From Tamlana sp. 2_MG-2023 (GTDB lineage Bacteria; Bacteroidota; Bacteroidia; Flavobacteriales; Flavobacteriaceae), in assembly GCF_030548465.1 (NCBI RefSeq), contig NZ_JAUOSF010000004.1, positions 248,001 to 312,000 of the forward strand: 64,000 nt of DNA, written 5' to 3'. The position numbers and the translations under genes were made by a program. Under the pieces are notes generated by a model. That model searched no databases and was not told the origin of the DNA. It saw nothing but the letters and a program-made list of their open reading frames with translations. Of this stretch, positions 53,995 to 61,822 are shown piece by piece (the stretch's first letter is position 1; every line of letters begins with the position of its first letter).

Positions 53995-56232
53995 ATGGCA
54001 AAATTTAGGACATACTTATACTTTATAGTATTGCTCATATTCACAGGCGTTTCGGCTCAAATTAAGATTGAGCAAGACCCTGAGCTTGTTCAGAACAATA
54101 TTAACTACCGCATTACACAATCGGAAACAGAGCTCGAAAGCTACCAATATTATAATGCCCAAAAAAACCTTGATGAAGCTCTAGAACTCGCTGAAAAAGC
54201 TGGAAATAAAAAAAGTGTTGGTGTTATTTATGCTTTAAAAGGCCGCTTACAACTCATTATTCAGCAAGAAGACAAAGCTCTAAAATCCTTAAATAAAGCG
54301 ATTGAAATACAACGTATTATCAATGACAATCAAAATTTAGGCGCTTCTTATAAAATTTATGGTGATGTTTATTTTGCTAAGCAAGATTACTATGCCGCTT
54401 TAGATTCGTATACAGCAGCAAAATCAAAATTTGAAGAAGAAAATTTAAACAAAGCGCTAGCAGAAACTCTTATTCACGAAGGTAAAGTTTATTTTCAGTT
54501 AAAAAATTATAAAAAATCAAGAGACGTTACTGAACAAGCTTTAGCTATTGCAAAAACCTACGATTTTTATAGAATACAAAGTGAAGCGTTAAACAATCAT
54601 GCCATTATTTACAGTAAATTAGGTAACACTGAAAAAGCGATTGTGTCAGGTTTGGAAGGGCTAAATATTGCTAACAATCATGATTTTACAAACATTACGA
54701 ATGATAGCTATTTAATAATAAGTGATTTATATAATAGTATCGGTAATTATAAACTTTCCAGAAAATACTTAAAGGATCATTTAAAACTTTCGGATTCTAT
54801 ACGTGGTTTAAGCCGCATTTATTCGCCTAACAATCAAGAAACTCAGTATTTACTCAACGAGGAAATTGAAAAAAACAATGAGATTGTTGAAAAATTAGAA
54901 AAAGCAGAAGAGGACAAAAACTTAGGAACACTCATCTCTATTTTAAGTGTTGCCCTCATTACTATTTTATCGCTTTTAACCTTATCACTTTACAAAAACA
55001 ATAACATTAGGTTAAAAACAAATACCATGCTTCATAAGAAGAATGGCGAATTAATTATTGCTAAAGAAAAGGCTGAATTAGCATCAAAAACTAAAGCCAA
55101 TTTCCTTTCTACAGTGACTCACGAATTAAGAACACCGCTTTACGCTGTTACGGGATTAAGTAATATGCTTTTAGAAGAAGACCCTAAACCGGAACAAATA
55201 CCACATTTAAAATCATTAAAATTCTCTGGTGATTACTTGCTTACTTTCATAAACGACATACTTCAAATTAATAAAATTGAAGCCAACAAAGTTGACATAG
55301 AGCCGGAACCTTTCAATTTAAAAAAGAAAATTACCAATATCATTCTGGCATTAAATAATTCGGCTGAAGATAATGAGATTAAAATTCACTTCGAATATGC
55401 TCAAGACCTAACCGAAAACTTCATTGCCGATCAGCTTAAAATTTCCCAAATACTTATAAACTTAGTGGGTAATTCTATAAAATTCACCAAAAGTGGAGAT
55501 ATTTGGATTCGCGTATATAAAATAGACCAAAAAGATAAAATTTACACCTTACGCTTTGAAATAGAGGACAATGGTATTGGTATTAGCCAGGAAAAACAAG
55601 ATCACATGTTTGAAAGTTTTTCTCAAGGCTCGATACAAATTAACCGAAAATATGGAGGAACTGGTTTAGGGCTTTCTATTGTTAAAGGCCTAATTGATAT
55701 TTTAAAGGGAAAAATTTACGTTAAGAGTGAACTTAATAAAGGTACTACTTTTTATTTCGAAATTCCTTTAGAGTACACCACGGTTGAAGAATCTTTAGAG
55801 GCAAAAACAAATTATTTTGAAGGCGACAAAGAAGATTTAGACCTATCTAACGTAAAAATTCTTGTTGTTGAAGACAATAAGATTAACCAAATGATAACCA
55901 AAAAAATCCTCTCTAAAATGGATTTATTTTGTGACATTATAGACAATGGTGAAGACGCTGTTAAAATGATTAAAAACAACGATTACAACATCATTTTAAT
56001 GGATATTCACATGCCAGGAATTAGTGGTATTGAAGCCACAAAGCAAATTAGAGTCTTCGACAGGGAATTAACTATTTTTGCGCTTACCGCGGTTACTATT
56101 GAAGATAAAATGCAGGAATTTGAAGATGCTGGATTTACTGATATTATTCCGAAACCATTCAAGCAAGATGAGTTTGAGAAAAAATTATATCATGCTTTAG
56201 CTTCTAGGAAAAACCCATCAACTAGCGCTTAA
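53995..56232 (+). CDS. TPR-containing hybrid sensor histidine kinase/response regulator
   Basis: A 745-residue protein: signal peptide/first helix (about 1-21), periplasmic TPR repeats (about 35-290), a transmembrane helix (about 311-331), HisKA with the phospho-accepting His in STVTHELRTPLYAVTG (about 377-392), HATPase with ILINLVGNSIKF, EDNGIGIS and GGTGLGLSIVKG, then a receiver domain (about 618-735; VEDNKINQM, MDIHMPG with the Asp, and KPF). It senses an unknown envelope signal; no output domain or partner lies nearby. ATG 53995 is preferred over the upstream TTG 53926. It ends 11 bp inside the converging lpxK. Confidence 0.92.
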   Translation: MAKFRTYLYFIVLLIFTGVSAQIKIEQDPELVQNNINYRITQSETELESYQYYNAQKNLDEALELAEKAGNKKSVGVIYALKGRLQLIIQQEDKALKSLNKAIEIQRIINDNQNLGASYKIYGDVYFAKQDYYAALDSYTAAKSKFEEENLNKALAETLIHEGKVYFQLKNYKKSRDVTEQALAIAKTYDFYRIQSEALNNHAIIYSKLGNTEKAIVSGLEGLNIANNHDFTNITNDSYLIISDLYNSIGNYKLSRKYLKDHLKLSDSIRGLSRIYSPNNQETQYLLNEEIEKNNEIVEKLEKAEEDKNLGTLISILSVALITILSLLTLSLYKNNNIRLKTNTMLHKKNGELIIAKEKAELASKTKANFLSTVTHELRTPLYAVTGLSNMLLEEDPKPEQIPHLKSLKFSGDYLLTFINDILQINKIEANKVDIEPEPFNLKKKITNIILALNNSAEDNEIKIHFEYAQDLTENFIADQLKISQILINLVGNSIKFTKSGDIWIRVYKIDQKDKIYTLRFEIEDNGIGISQEKQDHMFESFSQGSIQINRKYGGTGLGLSIVKGLIDILKGKIYVKSELNKGTTFYFEIPLEYTTVEESLEAKTNYFEGDKEDLDLSNVKILVVEDNKINQMITKKILSKMDLFCDIIDNGEDAVKMIKNNDYNIILMDIHMPGISGIEATKQIRVFDRELTIFALTAVTIEDKMQEFEDAGFTDIIPKPFKQDEFEKKLYHALASRKNPSTSA

Positions 56233-57226
56233 CAAAACCTTTAATTAAGTCATTAAACTTTACCGCATCATCTATTTTAACTTCTATTGGTAAGTAGTAA
56301 AGTGTGTCTTTTAACACGGCATAATCTTTCAAACGCATAAAATCTTTTTCTGTAGTAACGATACACGATTTTTTAGATAGCGCTTTAATATCTTTATCAG
56401 TGAAATCATGATGATCTTTATAATTGAGATGCTCAAAATTTAACTGTTTCCCTTTCAAAAACTGAACTAAAGGCGATGCGTTTGCAATGCCTGTAACTAA
56501 GGTAAATTTATTAATTGCATCAAAAGTTATAGATCCAGTTTCTGAAAATAAAGTATCAGAATAGACGATAGCACTAAAAAATACAGCTTGCTCTTTATTC
56601 GGTTTAATCTTACTAACAATGGCATCCTTTTCCGCAGACTTTAAATCCGAAGGGCATTTAGTTACCACAATACAATTTGCTCGTTTTGCACCACTTCGAG
56701 GTTCTCTTAAATCACCTGTAGGTAATACAATATCATTATAAAACGGATTGGCATAGGTGGTTAACATCACATTAAATCCCGCTTGTACTTTTCGATGTTG
56801 AAACGCATCGTCTAACAAAATCACCTCTGGCTTTTTAGCCAAAGCTTGTAACTTGGCAATACCGTTTTGTCTATCTGAATCGACAGCGACTTGAATGCCA
56901 TCTTTAAACTTATTATAAAATTGAAATGGCTCATCCCCTACCGTTTCAGCTGTTGCATTAGCATCAGCCAATTGAAAACCTTCTGTTTTACGTTTATAAC
57001 CTCTACTCAAAGTCGCGAGCTTATAATCGTCTTTTAACAATTTTACCAAATATTCAATCATTGGTGTTTTTCCAGTGCCACCTGCGCTTAAATTTCCAAC
57101 GCAAATCACAGGAAAATCGTAAGTCATCGTCTTTTTTATTCCCAAATCATACAATTTATTGCGTAACCATGTTACCAAAAAATAAATGGGAACCACGGGA
57201 AACAAGAGGTATCTTAAAATTTTCAT
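56222..57226 (-). CDS. lpxK: tetraacyldisaccharide 4'-kinase
   Basis: A 334-residue inner-membrane-associated P-loop kinase that phosphorylates the lipid A precursor at the 4' position. An N-terminal hydrophobic helix (about 4-25), CVGNLSAGGTGKTPM (about 42-56, Walker A), LSRGYKRKTEG, VGDEPFQFY and LLDDAFQHRKV (about 135-145, Walker B) are the family blocks. Its end overlaps the histidine kinase tail to tail. Divergent from the Nif3-like gene. Confidence 0.94.
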   Translation of the reverse strand: MKILRYLLFPVVPIYFLVTWLRNKLYDLGIKKTMTYDFPVICVGNLSAGGTGKTPMIEYLVKLLKDDYKLATLSRGYKRKTEGFQLADANATAETVGDEPFQFYNKFKDGIQVAVDSDRQNGIAKLQALAKKPEVILLDDAFQHRKVQAGFNVMLTTYANPFYNDIVLPTGDLREPRSGAKRANCIVVTKCPSDLKSAEKDAIVSKIKPNKEQAVFFSAIVYSDTLFSETGSITFDAINKFTLVTGIANASPLVQFLKGKQLNFEHLNYKDHHDFTDKDIKALSKKSCIVTTEKDFMRLKDYAVLKDTLYYLPIEVKIDDAVKFNDLIKGFVKR

Positions 57227-57246
57227 CGCAACGAAAATATAATATT

Positions 57247-57254
57247 TATATTTG
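57247..57254 (+). promoter_or_regulatory. -7 promoter box (TATATTTG) for the Nif3-like gene
   Basis: Perfect TAnnTTTG in the short divergent space between lpxK and the Nif3-like gene, 25 bp before ATG 57280. Confidence 0.5.
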
Positions 57255-57279
57255 TTTTAAACCAAAACTTATAAATTAT

Positions 57280-58374
57280 ATGATCGTTCGAGATGTCATA
57301 AATCATTTAGAAGAACTTGCTCCTTTAGCTTACGCGGAAGATTTTGATAATGTTGGCCTTTTGGTAGGTGATAAAAAAGCAAAAATCACAGGTATTCTGG
57401 TTTCTCTGGATACTTTAGAAGCTGTCGTAGACGAAGCCATTTCTGAAAACTGTAATATGATTGTAAGTTTTCACCCTATTATTTTTAAAGGGCTAAAAAA
57501 AATAACAGGAAAAACTTATGTGGAACGTGTGGTTTTAAAGGCTATAAAGCACGATATCGCCATTTATACGATGCATACCGCTCTTGACAATGCCCTGTTG
57601 GGGGTAAACGATATGATATGCAATCAGTTAAAATTAACCAATAAACAAATTTTAATTCCGCAAAGCGGAACTGTAAAAAAATTGGTGACTTACGTACCTA
57701 AATACGAAGCACATTTAGTGCGCAGTGCCTTATTTGAAATCGGTGCTGGAAGTATTGGTAATTATGACGCATGTAGTTTTAATGTAGAAGGTTACGGTAC
57801 CTTTAACGGCAATGAAAATTCTAACCCAACGATAGGCGAGAAAGGCCTAACCCATACCGAAGAAGAAACCAAAATATCAGTAACTTTCGCCAAGCACCTA
57901 GAGTCGAAGGTGTTGCATACACTTTTCGATAGTCATTCATATGAAGAAGTAGCTTATGAAATCACTACATTGGAAAACAAAAATCAGCATATTGGCATTG
58001 GTATGGTTGGGGAGTTAGAAACCGCTATGGATGAGACGCGCTTTCTAAGCTACGTAAAAGAAAATATGCAAACGGAAGGCATACGTCATTCGGCTTTTTT
58101 AAATAAAAAAATAAAGAAAGTAGCCGTTCTAGGAGGCTCTGGCAGTTTTGCCATTCCCGCGGCTAAGGCTTCTGGTGCTGATGCCTTTATAACGGCAGAT
58201 TTAAAATATCACGATTTTTTTACTGCAGAAAACAACATTCTATTGGCTGATATTGGTCATTATGAAAGCGAGCAATACACAAAAAATCTTTTAGTAGCAC
58301 ATCTTAAGAAAAAAATTACTAATTTTGCAATCATTTTATCAAAGACAAATACCAATCCTGTTAAGTATTTTTAA
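57280..58374 (+). CDS. Nif3-like dinuclear metal center protein (GTP cyclohydrolase I type 2 family)
   Basis: A 364-residue protein of the NIF3/YbgI/DUF34 family with a central PII-like insertion, the long bacterial form. VRDVINHLEELAPLAYAEDFDNVGLLVGD starts it; the metal ligands lie in FHPIIFK (about 64-70), MHTALDN (about 98-104) and the C-terminal GHYESEQY (about 327-334). The biochemical role is unresolved. The frame extends upstream into lpxK, but ATG 57280 after the promoter box is the proper start. The zinc-ribbon-family gene follows 3 bp later, a conserved pair. Confidence 0.88.
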   Translation: MIVRDVINHLEELAPLAYAEDFDNVGLLVGDKKAKITGILVSLDTLEAVVDEAISENCNMIVSFHPIIFKGLKKITGKTYVERVVLKAIKHDIAIYTMHTALDNALLGVNDMICNQLKLTNKQILIPQSGTVKKLVTYVPKYEAHLVRSALFEIGAGSIGNYDACSFNVEGYGTFNGNENSNPTIGEKGLTHTEEETKISVTFAKHLESKVLHTLFDSHSYEEVAYEITTLENKNQHIGIGMVGELETAMDETRFLSYVKENMQTEGIRHSAFLNKKIKKVAVLGGSGSFAIPAAKASGADAFITADLKYHDFFTAENNILLADIGHYESEQYTKNLLVAHLKKKITNFAIILSKTNTNPVKYF

Positions 58375-58377
58375 AGT

Positions 58378-59157
58378 ATGGCCAAAAAGAAAGAAGTAAC
58401 TGTTGAAGAGCGCTTAAGAGCTTTATACGATTTACAACTCATAGATTCTCGTGTAGACGAAATAAGAAATGTTCGTGGTGAACTTCCTTTAGAAGTTCGT
58501 GATTTAGAAGATGAAGTTGCTGGATTAAACATTAGATTAGATAAACTTATTTCTAATTTAGAAGTAATTGACAACGATATCGCTGGAAAGAAAAACTTAA
58601 TTGAAGAATCTAAATCTTTAATTAAAAAGTATAGCGAACAACAAAAGAACGTTAGAAATAACAGAGAGTTTAACTCTTTAACTAAAGAAGTTGAATTTCA
58701 AGAATTAGAAATTGAATTAGCTGAAAAGCATATAAAAGAATTTAAAGTTCAAATCGAACAGAAAAAAGAAGTTATAGCTGAAACTAAAGAGCGTTTAAAA
58801 GAACGTGAAAACCACTTGAAACACAAAAAGAGTGAATTAGATGCTATCCTATCTGAAACTGAAAAAGAAGAGCAAGCTTTAATCAAAAAATCTGAAGAGT
58901 ATAAAGAAACAATCGATTCAAGATTAGTTGCTGCTTATACAAGAATTAGAACGAATGTTAAGAACGGATTAGCTGTTGTGCCCATTGAAAGAGGTGCTTC
59001 TGGAGGATCTTTCTTTACAATTCCTCCGCAAGTACAAGTTGAAATTGCTTCTCGTAAAAAAGTAATTACCGATGAGCATAGTGGTAGGATTTTAGTTGAT
59101 GCTGCTTTAGCCGAAGAACAAAAAGAAAAAATGGAAAAAATGTTTTCTAAACTGTAA
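58378..59157 (+). CDS. zinc-ribbon (zf-RING_7 / CdsZ-like) coiled-coil protein lacking its cysteines
   Basis: A 259-residue protein. Residues about 8-175 are one long charged coiled coil; the C-terminal part (VVPIERGASGGSFFTIPP ... DEHSGRILVD) is clearly the C4 zinc-ribbon of this family, where relatives read ACGGC and CEHCG. Here all four cysteines are replaced (ASGGS; DEHSG), so zinc should not bind, while the rest of the domain is kept. Family members are thought to bind RNA or regulate translation; this is not established. Likely co-transcribed with the Nif3-like gene, and followed by a terminator. Confidence 0.85.
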   Translation: MAKKKEVTVEERLRALYDLQLIDSRVDEIRNVRGELPLEVRDLEDEVAGLNIRLDKLISNLEVIDNDIAGKKNLIEESKSLIKKYSEQQKNVRNNREFNSLTKEVEFQELEIELAEKHIKEFKVQIEQKKEVIAETKERLKERENHLKHKKSELDAILSETEKEEQALIKKSEEYKETIDSRLVAAYTRIRTNVKNGLAVVPIERGASGGSFFTIPPQVQVEIASRKKVITDEHSGRILVDAALAEEQKEKMEKMFSKL

Positions 59158-59177
59158 TCCGTTTTCCAACCTATTGT

Positions 59178-59209
59178 AAAAAGCCTTCATAATTTATGAA
59201 GGCTTTTTT
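59178..59209 (+). terminator. intrinsic terminator
   Basis: AAAGCCTTCATAA pairs with TTATGAAGGCTTT around a minimal loop, followed by T residues, 20 bp after the zinc-ribbon-family gene. Confidence 0.88.
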
Positions 59210-59339
59210 GTTTCTTAAACATTTTTAACAAGGTCTCTAATCGTATTTATGGGAACTCCAAATAAAATTGATCATCAAAAACCTTCTTGAAAATATAATT
59301 GTTATATTTATTTAAAATATTTTAATAAATTAATTCCAT

Positions 59340-59801
59340 ATGAAAAACAAACTATTAATCTTAGCAACCCTTCTAACTATTTCTATAAACTATGCGCAAA
59401 CAGACGATTATACCGAAATGTCTCGTACTATTTTAAAATCGGAGACAAAAGAAGCTATCGCTGAAGTAATGACATTGAACGAGACTCAAAGTGCTCCTTT
59501 TTGGGAGTTGTACAACGAATTCGAACTTGAAAATTATACGGTTAAAAATAAAAGAATCGCCATAATTAATGATTACGCTAAGAATTTCGAAAATACCTCT
59601 AACGAAAAAGCAGATGAGTTAATAAAAGCGTTTTTTGCTTATAAAGCAGAGGATTTGAAGTTAAAAAAGAAATATTATAAGAAAATGAAGAAAATTATTC
59701 CAGCTACAGAAGCTGCAAAATTTATTCAAGCAATTAATAAAATTGATGACCTAGTTAATGCAGAGTTAGCTTTAGAAGTCCCTTTAATTGAAACAGAATA
59801 A
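59340..59801 (+). CDS. small secreted protein of unknown function
   Basis: A 153-residue protein with a Sec signal peptide (1-19, ending NYAQ). The mature part is mostly helical and charged (ILKSETKEAIAEVMTLNETQSAPFWELYNEFELE ... KKYYKKMKKIIP) with the repeated ETQ..PFW.LY phrase seen in LTXXQ/Spy-like helical periplasmic proteins; Spy-type chaperone similarity is only a guess. No partner gene. A hairpin-bearing repeat element follows. Confidence 0.65.
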   Translation: MKNKLLILATLLTISINYAQTDDYTEMSRTILKSETKEAIAEVMTLNETQSAPFWELYNEFELENYTVKNKRIAIINDYAKNFENTSNEKADELIKAFFAYKAEDLKLKKKYYKKMKKIIPATEAAKFIQAINKIDDLVNAELALEVPLIETE

Positions 59802-59824
59802 GAAGAGATAACAATAATATTTTA

Positions 59825-59960
59825 CAAAGAGGCTGTCTAAAAGTTTTAAAGTACGTCATTCTGAATTTATTTCAGAATCATATCTACTGACAACCAGTCG
59901 TTATGAGAACCTGAATCACGTTCAGGTTGACGAAACTTTATTTTTTAGACAGCCTCTTTG
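59825..59960. mobile_element. 136-bp MITE-like element with 18-bp terminal inverted repeats
   Basis: CAAAGAGGCTGTCTAAAA (59825-59842) and TTTTAGACAGCCTCTTTG (59943-59960) are perfect inverted repeats. Inside are two more palindromic parts: TTCTGAA...TTCAGAA (about 59859-59877) and CCTGAATCACGTTCAGG (about 59910-59926), bracketed by CGTCA and TGACG. No coding capacity, and no clear target duplication. It may also act as a terminator. The internal phrase resembles dispersed repeats common in flavobacterial genomes. Confidence 0.75.
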
Positions 59961-60033
59961 TTGTTTTTTAAAGTATAAATTAAATTAAGGTTTTATACAC
60001 TTAACCGTCTACTTAAGTATAAACAAATAACTT

Positions 60034-60693
60034 ATGAAACATTTACTCCCAATTTTAATCTTTACTTTATTTTTTAGCTGTCAGAATAATGCACAATCAA
60101 ATAAATCACAACAAGCTGTTATAAACGCTGAACCCGTTGAAGTTCCTTTAGTAAACGGCATGGCTAAAGCCTATTTTGCAAGTGGCTGCTTTTGGTGTGT
60201 TGAATCTATTTATGAAAGTGTAAAAGGCGTTGAAGAATCTATTTCTGGTTATGCTGGCGGACATACAAAAAACCCAACTTACGCAGAAAGCAACACAGGA
60301 AGCACAGGACATGCTGAAGCGGTAGAAATAATTTACGATCCTAAAATAGTGACTTTTGAAACACTTGTTGACGTATATTTTACTTCTCAAGATGTGACTC
60401 AGGTTAACGGACAAGGAAACGATCGTGGTTCACAATACCGCTCTATTATTTTTTATCAAAATGAAGAACAGAAACAGATTATTTTGAAAAAGAAAACGGC
60501 CTTAGCCAAAAAGCGCAACGTTAAAATAGCAGCAGAAGTCTATCCGTTTCAAAAATTTTGGGTCGCTGAAGATTACCATCAAGATTATAAAAAACACCAT
60601 CCGAATAACAGCTATATCTTAAACGTATCTGTACCTCGTTTTAATCGCTTTAAAGCTAATTTCCCGAATGCATTACTAAAGAAAGGGTATTAA
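60034..60693 (+). CDS. msrA: peptide-methionine (S)-S-oxide reductase, lipoprotein form
   Basis: A 219-residue MsrA that repairs S-methionine sulfoxide. The signal ends in a lipobox-like LFFSC (Cys16), so the protein is probably a lipoprotein in the cell envelope. The active site is GCFWCVE (about 52-58); GYAGG, STGHAEAVEIIYDP and GSQYRSIIF are conserved. The C-terminal HHPNNSYILNVSVPR lacks the additional recycling cysteines found in some MsrA. Alone, not fused to MsrB. Confidence 0.94.
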   Translation: MKHLLPILIFTLFFSCQNNAQSNKSQQAVINAEPVEVPLVNGMAKAYFASGCFWCVESIYESVKGVEESISGYAGGHTKNPTYAESNTGSTGHAEAVEIIYDPKIVTFETLVDVYFTSQDVTQVNGQGNDRGSQYRSIIFYQNEEQKQIILKKKTALAKKRNVKIAAEVYPFQKFWVAEDYHQDYKKHHPNNSYILNVSVPRFNRFKANFPNALLKKGY

Positions 60694-60703
60694 TAATACA
60701 AAA

Positions 60704-60740
60704 AAAACACTAACAAGTAAATTACCTGTTAGTGTTTTGC
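60704..60740. terminator. bidirectional intrinsic terminator
   Basis: AACACTAACA and TGTTAGTGTT (about 60706-60737) form a 10-bp stem, extended by GTAA/TTAC. T runs follow on both strands, the longer (7-8 T) on the minus strand, so it mainly ends the secreted-protein gene at 60778. Confidence 0.85.
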
Positions 60741-60777
60741 GTGACAATCTTAAATTGACACCTATCAAAAGTGTTTC

Positions 60778-61650
60778 CTATAACTTAATAAATTTTGCGA
60801 AACCTGCATCCGTAGACACAATGTATACGCCAGGAGATAATTCAGACACGTCTAATACGCTAGAAGAAGCATCTACTTCCTTAACAACTGCACCTGTAAT
60901 ACTCATTAACTTGTAAGATTTTGTTTGTATATCCTTAGAAAAATGAATTTGGTCTTGCACAGGGTTTGGGTAAAACGAAACAGTCTCTTTATTAAAAGAT
61001 TTTGCCCCTAAAGTATTTAAAATATTGTTAGCTCTCGAAATTAACGTAGCATCCGATTCAATCGTAGCCGAATCGTCATATTCCATTCCCGCAACAACCG
61101 TGGTTCCTGTTCCATCATCTTTAACAGTAATCGCTGAAGAAGAAGTTCCGTCTGTTCTATTGAAAATACGTTGAATTAACGTATATAAGTTCCCGTTAAC
61201 AAAAGCTTGTCCGCCACCTTCACTCCATCTTGTGTGCACCAAAACAAAACTCATCGTCCCGTCTCCGTGATCTACATAATCTCTAATATAATCTGGAAAA
61301 GTAGCATCCTGTGCTGCCATTTGGTGAATTATAGAAAAACCTCTATTAGCTCCTCCAATGTTTTGCTTTGAATTAGTAGCATCAATATCGGTTAAATTTC
61401 CTGTTGCAGGAATTGTTAATCCAGAAAGAGCTGTTACCATTTCTGAAGTATCTCTTATTGGAGACGGGCAATCAACATCAGAAAATGCTATTTTAGTACA
61501 TCGAATGACAATTGGATCTTCTCCAACAGCAGGACCAAAAATAGCATTGCCTGCTGCAAATTTTTCTGGATAACTTAATACCTCAATTGTGCCTTGTGCG
61601 AAAGTTGAAATACTCAACATTAGCGCTAATAATAAAGTAATTTTTCTCAT
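60778..61650 (-). CDS. secreted protein with type IX secretion sorting domain, unknown function
   Basis: A 290-residue protein: signal peptide (1-18, STFAQ), a central domain of about 190 residues that I do not recognise (DCPSPIRDTSEMV, YVDHGDGTMSFVLVHTRWSEGGG), and a C-terminal Por-type sorting domain (about 225-290; FYPNPVQDQIHF, LMSITGAVV, LSPGVYIVS). It should be exported by the T9SS and anchored to or released from the cell surface. It lies downstream of the GH86-like gene on the same strand, with a 170-bp gap, so a link to agar/porphyran use is possible but not shown. Confidence 0.8.
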   Translation of the reverse strand: MRKITLLLALMLSISTFAQGTIEVLSYPEKFAAGNAIFGPAVGEDPIVIRCTKIAFSDVDCPSPIRDTSEMVTALSGLTIPATGNLTDIDATNSKQNIGGANRGFSIIHQMAAQDATFPDYIRDYVDHGDGTMSFVLVHTRWSEGGGQAFVNGNLYTLIQRIFNRTDGTSSSAITVKDDGTGTTVVAGMEYDDSATIESDATLISRANNILNTLGAKSFNKETVSFYPNPVQDQIHFSKDIQTKSYKLMSITGAVVKEVDASSSVLDVSELSPGVYIVSTDAGFAKFIKL

Positions 61651-61822
61651 TGTTTTTAGTTTTAATAATTGGTTTAGTAAATTTATTGTGGTGATTAAAT
61701 AATTCGTCTTTTTTAACTTGAATTAAACTGTTGTTTTTCTTTTTTTCTTAAAATAAAACCCAATAAAAACTTGATAACACCTCTAAAACCAAGCCTTACT
61801 AAGCTTTACATAAAACAGTTAG

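Noticed and set aside
57061-57279. Longer start for the Nif3-like protein
   Set aside because: It would lie inside lpxK on the opposite strand; the family N-terminus and a promoter box support ATG 57280.
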